DNA of 64,000 nucleotides, from NCBI GenBank assembly GCA_021613535.1, contig CP075496.1, positions 8,990,001 through 9,054,000 of the forward strand. The letters are read 5' to 3'. Positions 23,775 to 34,678 of this stretch are shown one piece after another. This DNA is from Adineta vaga. Lineage: Eukaryota; Rotifera. Position 1 is the stretch's first letter; the number at the start of each line of letters is the position of its first letter. Both the position numbers and the translations under genes were made by a program. The notes below the pieces were generated by a model. That model did not search any database and was not told where the DNA came from. It saw only the letters and a list, made by a program, of their open reading frames with translations.

Positions 23775-24839
23775 ATGACATCTTTATTAACAGCTACGAA
23801 CATTCTAAATGGCATTATGGAGTATCTAGGATATGGATCTTATGTTACATATATTGGTGGAATTCTTGGTAATATTTTAAATATTATTGTTTTTACACAA
23901 TTAAAACGTTTTCGAGATAATCGATGGTCGTTCTATTTTATTGCCGAATCAATTGTTGGAATTGTTTTTTTAGTAGCTTCTTTAATTGATTCAGCAACAC
24001 GAATGATCAGTAGAATTGATCTTGGTGTAACATCGATCGTTTGGTGTAGAATAAGATTGATATTATATCAAGGAATAACTCTGACCTTATCTTTTATCGT
24101 ATCTTATGCTGCATGTGATCAATTCTGTTCAACATCCTATCGTTTTGGTATGAGAAATCTATGTACATTGAAACTAGCCCGATCAGTAATATTGATAACT
24201 AGTTGTCTATGGTTTGCTCATAGTATTATATTTAGTTGTTTTCTTAATATTCAACCATCATTCGGATGTATAATTACGAATTCCATCTTATCTCAATATT
24301 CAACGTATTTCTTCTATCCAGTCATATATGGTCCTATACAAATTGTTCTAGCGTTTTCATTTAGTTTATTAGCTTTTCGTAATGTTCGTCGTATTATTCG
24401 TCGACAAATTCCAATTGTTCGCCGTCGACTAGATCAACAAATGACAGCAATGGTTTTAACACGTGTAGGCTTCTTCATTCTATTTATATTACCTTATTCT
24501 ATCTATCGCATTTATACTATCTTATATCCTCCTGTTCGATCTCTTGGCTTACAATTTGCTATTATACAGTTAATTCAACAGTGCTGTAATTTTTTGTTCA
24601 GAATGAACTTTGCAGTACGTATTATTTCATGAATTTGAGTGAATTTAAATATTAGAAAAATTATTTTTTAGGGTACTTTCTACATTTTTATAACAACATC
24701 TTCAAGATATAGAAGTCAAGTGAAGAATATTTTACTTAGAAAGTATTGGAAACGATGGAAACATTGGAATTGCATTCGCCAGAACACAATTAATCCTATC
24801 AATACAGTATCGATATTATCAAATGATGAACTTGATTAA
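23775..24839 (+). CDS. Rhodopsin-like G-protein-coupled receptor (GPCR 2)
   Basis: Two exons, 23775-24614 and 24672-24839, with a 57-bp phase-0 intron, give 335 residues and seven hydrophobic segments. TM1 has GNILNIIVF, ECL1 has WCRIRLIL with the disulphide cysteine, and TM3 ends SYAACDQFCST, so the DRY triplet is D-Q-F. ICL3 carries RRRLDQQMTAMV, close to the same block in GPCR 1, and TM7 reads MNFAGTFYIF across the splice. The C-terminal tail is 40-50 residues and basic. The shared intron site and ICL3 sequence mark it as a paralogue of GPCR 1. It is a plasma-membrane receptor with unknown ligand. The variant D-Q instead of D-R may change G-protein coupling (inference). Confidence 0.88.
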
Positions 24840-25236
24840 TTTAATTTAGTTTATTCATCTTTTTTGTAAATGTTTCATGTTTGACTCCGTTCTTACTAAA
24901 GATCGAATTTTAAAATGTAATTATCTTATAAAAATGTTCATATCCTCAAGCAGACATTTATCACTTTATGTATATCCTTTATTAAGAAAAAAATGCACTC
25001 AAAGTCTATTTTTTTACTCTCTACACTGTGTTCTTATATTTTAAAGAATTAATTTCAAAGGAAATAATGTTTATTACAAGATGAAAGTGAGCAAGTGTTA
25101 ATCTTATAATTCTAGAAGAAATATATTGGTTAGTAAAAGTCATGTTTGGAAGTTAATTTAGCAAATTGACGAGGTATGTATTATTTTCTTAGAATATCTC
25201 ATGTTAAATAGATGATAATAAATGGTTAATTGAAAT
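24840..25236. other. Intergenic region between convergent genes
   Basis: About 400 bases of AT-rich 3' flank between GPCR 2 and the minus-strand inhibitor gene. No gene or repeat seen. Confidence 0.45.
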
Positions 25237-25484
25237 TTAAGCAACACTTTGAACTTCTTTTGTTTCGGGATCGACTTGAAGTTGAACCATCTTTGGATTT
25301 TCGCTTCGAATAACACCCATATGATGAAAAACACGTGGTTCCAATCCTGAACAAAAAAATCGATCAATAAGACAAAAAGAAAACAATCAGAAACTTCATC
25401 TATACCATCATCTTTCAGAATTTTCACTGCTTCATCAACATGTTGTCCGACTAAATGTTGATAATTTTCACGATGTGTCGACAT
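25237..25484 (-). CDS. Small I78/potato-inhibitor-I-like protease inhibitor
   Basis: Two exons, 25406-25484 and 25237-25346, with a 59-bp phase-1 intron, give a 62-residue cytosolic protein. The order YQHLVGQ, then DEAVKILKDDG, then VIRSENPKMVQLQVDPETKEV follows the small wedge-shaped inhibitors of the I78 and I13 (potato inhibitor I/eglin) families: a VG-containing start, one helix, an exposed loop and a final DPET-like beta turn. Length (62) is in the usual range of 60-75. There is no signal peptide and no cysteine, so stability would not rely on disulphides. The exposed loop would act on serine proteases; the actual target is unknown. Family assignment rests on layout and short motifs, so it is moderate. 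Confidence 0.62.
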
Positions 25485-25920
25485 ATTTTAAACGTCTTGT
25501 TGAATAGATGATGTCTCCTTTAATCGACAAATAAATAAATTCACAAGAGAAAAATAAAACTATTGAAACATACCTTGCTTATATATCAGTTATTCAGGAG
25601 AAAAAATGAAGGTGTTAAAAGAACATATCACCTACGTACGTTCTCATAATAATGTTTTTCTTTCGTTGAGAATACGACGTATGATTGTACAAAAAAACAG
25701 TCAACAAACGTTTATTGTATAATCAATGTCTTTCGATTAATAAGATAATATTTCATGTGCTCCAATGGGTGAGTGGATAAAATAAAAATCGAAACCTATC
25801 TTTAATCATCATAAATAAGTCATACTCTTCTACATACACGTATAGAACATGTATTTAGTAAATGGAAAAAACAACACTCTATTCGACTTTTCTTTGTTGT
25901 TTAACGAGACAATTTTCTTG
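25485..25920. other. Intergenic region
   Basis: About 430 bases between two minus-strand genes. It would hold the inhibitor gene's promoter and the 3' end of the four-TM gene. Nothing else seen. Confidence 0.45.
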
Positions 25921-26592
25921 TCAAATGCAGTTTTCAAGATATTTGTTCATATAGATAATACTCAAAATTGTAGCTAAAAGTATAATATAATTTAAGAATA
26001 TACAAACAAATGTAAATTGATAAAGTGTTTTATGACAATAATTTGATGATTTCAATGTATCATCGTAATTAAGACGATTATAAATATTAAGTGTCCATAC
26101 ACTACCAACGATGATCCAGACAAAGATTAAGATCACAATGCAGAAGATTTTGAATAATTGACGTCGTTCAATCAATGTAATTATTGCCAAAATGAATAAG
26201 TTTATGTGAGCTACGAGAGAGATAATTCCAAGGATAGAAAGAAAAGTTGGAATGTTTGGTTGAATAGAACATTGACTGGAATATTCATTACTATTATGAA
26301 TTTCTTCAATTGCTAAAATAATAAATCCAATAATACAAACAGCAAAGAGTGTAGATAAACTCATTGTATGTCCTAAATATTTAACTAGAGTTTCGAATGA
26401 AGGTTTATTACCATCAGATTCGTTTGACTGTCGTTGCCGACTCCAGAAACCAACTCTTTTTGTGATAACAGAATTTGCTGCCGTATTCTTTCCTTCAGTA
26501 TTTTTTACATTTTGCGATGTTGATGCATAATTATTTCGTTGATTTTGGCCAATTAATGATTTTAATGGTGTTGCTAATTCAATCGTACTCAT
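25921..26592 (-). CDS. Four-pass membrane protein, TMEM272-like
   Basis: Single-exon 223-residue protein. An N-terminal hydrophilic region of about 75 residues, rich in N, S and T, is followed by four hydrophobic segments near residues 77-97, 115-138, 146-167 and 192-214. Between TM1 and TM2 lies a short loop with a cysteine (SQCSIQPNIP), matched by NYCHKT before TM4, which could form a disulphide. The pattern of TM2 (FLSILGIISLVAHINLFIL) and its spacing resemble TMEM272-like proteins, a poorly studied group enlarged in some invertebrates. The ATG at 26592 gives the full topology. Role unknown; probably plasma or internal membrane. Confidence 0.7.
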   Translation of the reverse strand: MSTIELATPLKSLIGQNQRNNYASTSQNVKNTEGKNTAANSVITKRVGFWSRQRQSNESDGNKPSFETLVKYLGHTMSLSTLFAVCIIGFIILAIEEIHNSNEYSSQCSIQPNIPTFLSILGIISLVAHINLFILAIITLIERRQLFKIFCIVILIFVWIIVGSVWTLNIYNRLNYDDTLKSSNYCHKTLYQFTFVCIFLNYIILLATILSIIYMNKYLENCI

Positions 26593-28069
26593 GCTCTATC
26601 TCTTACAAGAAATATATTACAAATCTATGTTTCTCAGTTTTCAAAGGCACGAAACTTTATCTTCATCTGCCTATTAACATGATAACTAATGAGTGTCAGT
26701 ATAAACTGCAACGATGTAGTTATACATAGACTTACCAAAATAGAAGAATAGAGAAAAGCATATTTATCACTTTTCTTTCTGTTTTTCTTTGAATATTATG
26801 TAGAAAGTGAGGTAACCTTGTCGCTTAAAATTGATCAAACATTAGCGACTAATTAGGTAGATTTCTATCATCTCACCTGAAATTTTTTATGATACAAACG
26901 AATTTATAAATTTTAAACTTTCGATTATAACAAGGAAGAATAAATTTTGAATAATTCGTTTATATTTGACGACAAAAAAAATGATAATTGACCTCATATA
27001 TAGATCAGACTAAGAATCATAAATAATTATATTATATTGAGAATAGAGTGATTTATTTTAGTGAAAAGAAAGCGCACAGATGTTTTATGGAAAGTCAGTA
27101 CCTATTTCTAGAAAGTAGATGTTTTTAGACAACAAAGAATAGACCGACGCCTTTAAATTTTCTAGATAACTTTGAAAATATTTTACAACATGGCAATGTA
27201 ACATATAATGCAAAACTATCTAAAATCGAGCGTAGAATAAAGAAAATAATACTTATGAAAAGTTTCAATAGTATTTTTTACATGAAACAGCAAAGACTGA
27301 ATACTTGTCTTGTTTATTTTTAAAATATAATGAATATCATATACATTTGCATGATTCTCAATGCAGACAGAGCTTATCAATATTCATGGATCGATTCACC
27401 TTCTTTCATATTTCGCAATTCGTCATCAACACAAATGTGACATACAATGTGATTATCAGTAGCATAGTCACAAAGATATTCTTCACGAGAAGCGATGTAC
27501 AGAGTGTAATGCCGACGTGTATATCCAAATTGATGACAGTCAAATTGAAATTCTTTACAGAAGGTATATTTTTATATGACCCCTCGATTTTTCGAGTTGG
27601 ATCAAGTATAAAAAGAATGATGATCGAGATGATAGTTCGAATATTCAATAGAGTTACGACAAAAAGTGAATATAAAATGAAACTGTATTATTTCTGCTCT
27701 ACTTTTACTATTATTTATTTTTGATAATTAGAGATAATTGGTAAGATTTTTTATTATCTTAGCAGTGTTTATTCTATCAAAAATGAAATGTATGTAAGAT
27801 TATTATTTATCACTATTCAGTAAAAGAGCATTGTTTGATCAGTTGGCGATCTTGAATTTTGGAATCGTTTACAAATAGAGTTTGTAGCATGTATCTCAGA
27901 GTGAAGAATAGAACTGTAAACATCTATTTCAGAATTAGCCATTGCTGAATCTTGATTTCTTTATGTGCTCAGTATATGGCGATGGAAAATTTTATTCAAG
28001 TAATAAATAAGTATGAGAAAAATGAAAAATATCATGATGATGAAGTCAAGTTGATTGTTTTGTTTTTCG
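26593..28069. other. Intergenic region
   Basis: About 1.5 kb without a supported gene. Open pieces on both strands at 27300-27720 overlap each other and match no family with confidence. Confidence 0.45.
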
Positions 28070-29295
28070 TTAGATGAAATGCCAAACAATATCAGCATGG
28101 CCATCACCAAGTTCACCTGCAACGGCGAGAAAACCGTCATAAGTTAAAGCGATTTCACCTAAAATAATCGATTGTAAAACTATTATTATTGGTAGCACAG
28201 CGGTATTTACCTTCTTTACAACCAAGACAGCGATCTACAAATCGAACAATGATTTCACCATTAGCTCCTTTGGCAATAGCTTTCTTTTCACAAATAGGAT
28301 TAGTACTTGGAATACCATCTTTAGTATATGGATCAAACTGTGCTTCATTAAGAGCTGCTGTATAAATTTTCTGATCATCTTCATCTAGTGAAAGAGCACG
28401 ACTTAGACCACATGTGCTATACTCGTAACTAGCCTTAGTTTCATTGTAATATCGTGCTTGACTTCGAAATTCACCCTCGAGTGAAGCAGGCTGTATTCTA
28501 GGCATGAGTCTAGACCAAGTGCAATGAGCAGCAGTCGAACCACAACTGAAATAGACGAAAATTTGATTGAGAAATCAATGTATTTATGCGATTACATACT
28601 AGCCATGTTTGGAACAGCAAAGACCGGCACCACAACCACTGGCGCCACAGTTTCCATAGCTAGCTCCTGCACCGGTGCCTGCACCTGCCACTGCTCCTCC
28701 ACAGTGAGCAGCTGTGTTTCCACAACTACAGAATAGAAATGTGATGTAATTATATACATGTATATATATATATATGTATGAGCGGATTGATTTAGTCTTC
28801 ATCACTTACAATCCATGTAGAGCAGCATGAACCTGCTGGACATCCTGCTCCACCACAGCTACCACTTCCTGGATTGACAACGACATAACCTCCACCAGCA
28901 CCAGCGCCTGCACCACCACAATGTTCTGCAGTAGTACCACAACTTAATGAACACAAAAATAAAATGTCTTCGAAGAGATAAATGAATTTGCATACTAGCC
29001 GTATTGAGAACAGCATTGTCCTGCTGCACATCCAACAGTTCGACAATTACCTCCAGCGCCTGCACCTGCACCGGCACCTGCACCTGCTCCAGCACCTGCC
29101 GCACCACAATAAGTAACGCCACTACCACAATAACCGTATGCCGAACAACACATACCATCTGCACAACCACTGACCAAACAGTTGCCCGCTAAGTAGAAGG
29201 AAAATATTTTAATGATCTTACTAATCTAGTTAAATTCAGTTACCAGCACCATACACCATGGAGAGCAAGAGAAGACCTACGCTAGTAATCAGCAT
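28070..29295 (-). pseudogene. Secreted hevein-repeat plus double-psi beta-barrel (barwin-like) protein, frameshifted
   Basis: Six exons: 29244-29295, 28996-29188, 28810-28942, 28600-28725, 28211-28545 and 28070-28158. A signal peptide is followed by chitin-binding type 1 (hevein) units. The first has CADGMCCSAYGYCG and the rest keep the CC-S-x-YG-YCG pattern with a phase-2 intron in each, separated by Gly-Ala linkers. The last two exons give a double-psi beta-barrel of the RlpA/expansin/barwin kind (STCGLS, AALNEAQFDP, NPICEKKA, VRFVDRCLGCKEG). Exon lengths sum to 928, one over a multiple of three. The fault lies at the end of exon 3, where CCSTW should continue to G-F/Y-CG but two bases are missing, so translation stops soon after. 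Hevein plus barwin is the layout of plant PR-4 proteins. In intact form it should bind chitin or cell walls outside the cell. Confidence 0.8.
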
Positions 29296-29879
29296 TGTTA
29301 TCTGCGTACGTATGCGAACGCCGAAGTAAATGTTTTGGATAAAAAGTAAATCTGATGGACTATTTATTGTGTCCTTAGTCGATAACCCTTTGTTTTCTCG
29401 ATTAATGAAATAGTCCGATTGAAATATGTTAAGCTATGAACAAATGTTTACAAGGTAATGAGTATATCACAAGAAAATATCCTATAGAAGCGAAAGGTTA
29501 AGATTTACACAGAAATAGATAAGAAGTAGATTAAGCTATTGACTAACCTATGAATAATAACGTGCGAAGCAGTAATCCATTTGAAAAAGCAGTATAGAAA
29601 AGTTGTTTCCCTTCATCCTTTATCTCTTATCTGCACATGGTATTGCAAGCAACGAAGTGATTACTAATATTTTTTCTATTTGATTAATACTAGAAGAGAT
29701 CAATGAAAGGAGAGGAAAAAAAGCATGTTATTTTAATTTATTCATGCTTTAGACTTGACCTTTTTTGCGTATCGATCAGACTAAGATCGTATTGTAGACA
29801 ATAACTACGAAAGTACTATTTGCATTATTCCATTTTTGTAGCATATGACATCAACTTTCTTCGTATGATTTCGAATAAG
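29296..29879. other. Intergenic region
   Basis: About 580 bases upstream of the hevein/DPBB gene, probably its promoter. It has a short AT-rich character and no gene. Confidence 0.45.
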
Positions 29880-30870
29880 TTATCGTAAGAAAATGAATAG
29901 AGAATTGATTTATTTATGTGCGATCCTGAATGATAATATAGTCACAATAAAATACCGATTAGAAAGTGGTGTTAGATGGCTGCATTTCGGAACTTTAGAA
30001 AATGGATCACTTTTACGATTTATTAACGAACGTGTTCCTTTGATAGAAGCTTCCAGAAGTGAACCGATGCGAATGATGACGAAATTTTTGTAAATGCCTG
30101 TTTGATACTAACCCCACGTTGATATTGTTCGTCAGCATTGTTATCAAATCACCATTGACCAAAAGAACAAGCAGCAACAGAATGAATAATATTAGCAAAA
30201 GTCATTACTCACCAATAGTAAACCAATAGTACAATAGCATCATAAGATTCTATGTGAAAGTCTAGTTTACCTGGTCTACTCTTATTACTATGTTGATCTA
30301 GAGCATGTGGAATACTAACTTTCAATCAGAGATAAAAAAAGATAAGCTTGATGAATTCAAGAGTGAATATACTAAATACCACCAATAGTAACGATGGATA
30401 TCACTGAAAACCGCACAGTCTACTCTTAAATGAGCTTCAGCAAAACAAATACGTTTTCGAAGAAAAATATGAATGGTACAATAAAACCGCTAAAGTAAAA
30501 TCCACGTAAAACGTCGACAGCAATTGCAACTTCTATGGCGAGACTGATGATAATAGAGATAATAATAATTCGTGCAGCAGATACTTGTAAAAGAAAAGGC
30601 GTGCTGATGATTGATGTAATAAAACTAGTTATTGCGGGGCCAAGTAAAATATAAACTAAGGTCTTGCTATAAAAATTAAACAGTGATTCTATTTGATCAT
30701 CAATTTTTCCTTGAAATAGATTTTGTGTGTCGAAAACTGACACAATCGGCATACCTAGTATCAAACCGGCAATACCAAATCCAATATCTTTCCATCCACT
30801 ACTGAAATCAACCTTTGGATATTCATATCGATGAGGAAGATCATTATTTGTTTTACTGTTTCTTCGTCAT
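29880..30870 (-). pseudogene. Relic of an SLC44/choline transporter-like gene
   Basis: Minus-strand pieces in changing frames form a decayed multi-pass transporter. From about 30860 down: EYPKVDFSSGWKDIG, then FYSKTLVYILLGP and several hydrophobic segments. Then comes FLRKRICFAEAHL, close to the RKRI-x-LA-x-AL block before a conserved helix of SLC44/Pns1 proteins. Next is ACSFGQWWFDN (the C/S-x-WWF stretch) and SIKQAFTKISSSFASVHF, followed by GSLLEASIKGTRSLI, the GSL-x-x-A block. At least three frame changes and in-frame stops separate them; some gaps may have been introns. Family members carry choline and ethanolamine across membranes. The number of lesions makes this a true pseudogene and not a base-calling fault. 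The ends are approximate. Confidence 0.65.
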
Positions 30871-32193
30871 AAAATTTAAGAGGTACATTAGCACATCGAC
30901 ATTTTCGTCTGAAATAATCTTGTCAGTCATGTTAGACACAATAAACAATTCAATCTACATAATAGAATTTTCCAATATCTCTCGTGAGACGTTGAGAAAT
31001 ACCTGATATATTTATGATAGTTACTGTTTAAAAATGAAACAGTATTAGAAAAGAAATCTTCATTAGGTTCATGTCGTTACAAGAAAAAATATACCAGACT
31101 TCATAATATCTCTAACTTATAGTCTCGTGGTTCACATCAATGTTTTCTACTTTAGAAAGAGTAAATAAAAATAAAATAAAGATGAATAGATCACCCGGAA
31201 TACGCGACCAACACATTAACTGAGAGAAACGACATAAAACCAAATAACGAGAAGAAAACTCTTTGTAAATTACAAATTTTTACAAATTCTTCGTTTATTT
31301 TATGAATTAAGTGTTGAGGAGAATATAGAAATTGATTAAACTTGAAAAAATATAAAGAATAATTTAATATGGAATGTTGTGATGTTCTGTTCTGAGCAAA
31401 ATACGATAATATTCATATTTGATTGATAAGTTGAATTTTTTATAATTAATAAGAAAAACGTAAATATTTTCTTTTCTATGTATTTCTATATAAATCACAT
31501 AAAAATGTAGAGAATTTAATAAATTTTGTAAAAAAAATATATAGTGAAGCTCAGTCAAGAAGTAGATGGCAAGGAATTTTGTTTGATAAACGTTTTTAAT
31601 ATGTTAAATTGCGAGAAAGTATAATTTGTAGAAATATCATTCTAATGATTCATTTGTTAATATAGCAAAGCATTTTTTACTGCTGATGTTACTATCTATT
31701 TTTTAATGCATACGACTTATTTCAACTATTATTTTATTATCTCATACAACAAATGAAATAAAAAGTACAGAAATAAAGCAGAATAAATGCGAGTAGGTGA
31801 TCTATACGCAGACATATATTTACATCTTTGTCATAAAATAATTCCCATAGAATACCTTTCTGTTTCTGGTAGTTATAGACATTGTGCGTTGTATGTAATG
31901 TGGCAGCCATGGTTATACGTCATAAAGCACAAAGCAATCGAACAAACAAGTAGAGTAAATATACGCGTGAAAGAGATCGTGGAAGAAAAGAAAAGGAAAG
32001 AAATGTTGCATGATCATTTAGTAATGTGTTTAGACTACTCTGTTTGCCTGTTATAAAAAAAGATTTTTCTTTTTTATTCTCCCTTTTTTGAAAAATTCGA
32101 ATACGAGAACACGCAATTTTCGTCGAAAAAAAGGATACCAATAAGAAGGACTTGTCTATTTCATCATACAGCGAATATAGATCATTTGAACAC
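30871..32193. other. Intergenic region upstream of ART-ARH gene
   Basis: About 1.3 kb of AT-rich DNA. Small open frames here (for example 31787-32056) match no family. It should hold the promoter of the ART-ARH gene; no element is recognisable. Confidence 0.45.
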
Positions 32194-34678
32194 ATGGCTA
32201 TTGCTCAACGCTTTCTTACTACTGACAAAGAACCTATTAATATTTGTCCAACTGCTATTGATCTTGAAGATACCATCATCCTTTCATTAGAAAAAGCTAT
32301 CGTTTCGGTAAAAGATCAAGTAAAAGCGGTTACAAATATGGTTAGTGCTGTGAAGACGAAATCGAATAGAGTGATGGATGATCTTACTGTAGATGAATCT
32401 GCTTCTATTTGTCTTTACACAATGGAACAACTAAACTTAGAAAACAGTGTCTGTACTAAATTGAATCGAGCACTTTGTGCAAAAAATCGATACTCATTAA
32501 GCTATTGGCTTCCTTTCTTAAAACTGCTGGTTTCTGCATTAAACAAACTACCACGAATTGCATGTACAGTTTACCGTGCGGCACGTGTTGATTTGACAAA
32601 TCAATACAAAGAAAATCAGTCTATTTGGTGGTGGGGTTTCAGCTCATGTACTACATCAAAGAAGAATATTGAACAATTCGTTGGTACAAGCGGTAAACGA
32701 ACTATATTCAAGATCGAATGCATCAATGGTCGAAGTATCTCTGATCATTCCTTTTCGGAAACTGAAGATGAGGTTCTATTAATGCCTGGTACTTGTTTGC
32801 GCGTAACGGGTAAAAAAAATATAGGGAAAGGCATAAATGTGATTTCTTTGCACGAAGAATCAGATGCGCACGAGGAAAATGTTTCAATCAACACTACGTC
32901 ATCGACGATTCCTAAGAATACTTCATCGAAAAAAGTTCACGCCACAACTACAGATCAGACAGATGGTAAGATATTTTGTATGTTACCGTCTCTATCTTTT
33001 CACAATACTACATTAAATTAATCTCTTTCCTTACAAACTTTGATGTTGTTTTAGCCACACATAATTCATCAAGAAATCATCCTGCTTGTCGATTTTTCGC
33101 AGGTCAGTAACGAATGATATAAGACGAATATACATCAGACTAATACATTTGATCTTTAGATCAACAATGGTTTGAGTGTCAGTATCATAAGGATGACAGT
33201 CAATCAATAATAAAACCCAATGAATTGGAAAACAGTTTAGAGGATCCTCCATCTGGAATACATCCAGAAATCGGCGATCGCATTCAAGGATCATTCATTG
33301 GAATGTCTTTGGGTGATGCACTTGGTGCTCATGTAGAGTTTCGACCAAGGCAATTTCTTGAAGAGCATCCTGTAACAGATTTAGAAGCAGGTGGAACGTG
33401 GGGTCTGGAAAAAGGGCAGGTAAGACATTACATACAGAAAGGGGAGAATTGATTATCAAGTTTTAACTCTTGCACGAGGTCATAAAAGGATACTTATGTA
33501 AACATTTATCTTAGTTCACCGATGATACATCCATGGCTCTGTGTTTAGCTATTTCACTTGTGGTTCGTCATGATTTTGTTCTTTATGATCAGTTAGTACG
33601 GTACAAATGGTGGTTTAAAAATGGTTACATGTCATCAACAGGTTCTTGTTTTGACATTGGTGCAGCGACTAAACAATCCATAATTGAATTTGAACATCGT
33701 CAAAAAGAATTTGCAAAGGCACACGATATTCCTCTTGCTCAACTCGACTTTCTGTCGGATGCTCATCTGCTCAACGATTTTAATGTTTACTGCAGTAACG
33801 ATAGTGTAGCCGGCAATGGTGCTCTAATGCGATTAACTCCTGTACCTTTGTTTTTCTATAATTTTCCTGAATATGCTGTCGAATTATCTGGTCAAAGTGG
33901 ACTAATTACTCATGGTGATAAAAAAGCTTATGATGCTTGTCGATATTATGGTGCTCTAATTGTCGCTGCTGTTCGAGGCGAAACGAAAGACAAATTGACC
34001 GATGATAACTTCTATTTTAATCACGAGAAATGGTTCAATAATCAATCACTTTGTCCAGAAATCATGAAAATTGCTCAAGGATCGTATAAAAAGAAAGGTG
34101 GATACGATGCAGGTATTCGAGGCAAAGGATACATTGTTGATGCACTTGAAGCTGCCTTGTGGGCTTTCTACTATGACAAAGGTTCTTTTAAAGCAGGAGC
34201 ATTAGATGCAGTCAATCTTGGTGATGATACTGATACAACAGCTGCTATTTACGGTCAATTAGCTGGTGCTTGCTATGGCTACAGAAATCTGCCTCCAGAG
34301 TGGGTAAAACAAGTTTATGCGAAAAACTTTATCATCTGTGTAAGCAGATGGATTGCTTCTGAAGGAAATAGATGGAATCCAAAAATGTCTATAGCTAAAA
34401 AGTTTCTTCCAACTTTACAAGATAACGAAGATCCGACAGATTTCATACCTCCACGAAAGCCCATAGATGCTACCAAACCAAAGGAAAACCACAATGGTAA
34501 TCATCCAACTGCAAAGCAACCTATCAAGGCGACATCTTCGCTAAAAACTCCATCTCAACCTTCAGTCCCGAAATCAAATGTGAACAAAACGAAGTCTATA
34601 CCAGGAGCAAGCTTTAATACACCCCGTGTATCCTGTAAAGGTGGGAGTGGTGCGTCATCTAAGAAGGGTTTTAAATAA
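32194..34678 (+). CDS. ADP-ribosyltransferase fused to ADP-ribosylglycohydrolase
   Basis: Four exons, 32194-32965, 33055-33102, 33160-33419 and 33515-34678, join to 748 codons in frame. Residues about 25-225 form an arginine-type mono-ADP-ribosyltransferase of the R-S-E class: VYRAAR (R128), WWGFSSC (S150) and EDEVLLMPGT with E191-x-E193. After a polar linker, residues about 310-655 form a DraG/ARH hydrolase: GSFIGMSLGDALGAHVEF, FTDDTS (362-364, metal site), AGNGALMR and GDDTDTTAAIYGQLAGA (597-600, metal site). The tail (660-747) is rich in K, P, S and T and looks disordered. The first domain adds ADP-ribose to arginine from NAD+; the second removes ADP-ribose. All key residues are kept in both. 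No signal peptide, so cytosolic or nuclear. The TTG upstream of 32194 is not used. Confidence 0.92.

Noticed and set aside
27300-27720. Overlapping open frames on both strands, one reading CHIC like a RING
   Set aside because: A single C-x2-C without the other ligands is not a RING finger, and the strands cannot both be coding. No support for a gene.
28810-28942. Alternative donors to rescue the frame of the hevein/barwin gene
   Set aside because: No other GT near the end of exon 3 gives phase 2; the next GT downstream gives the wrong phase.
28600-29192. Long glycine/alanine- and threonine/serine-rich frames on the plus strand
   Set aside because: They are shadows of the Gly-Ala linkers of the minus-strand hevein gene.
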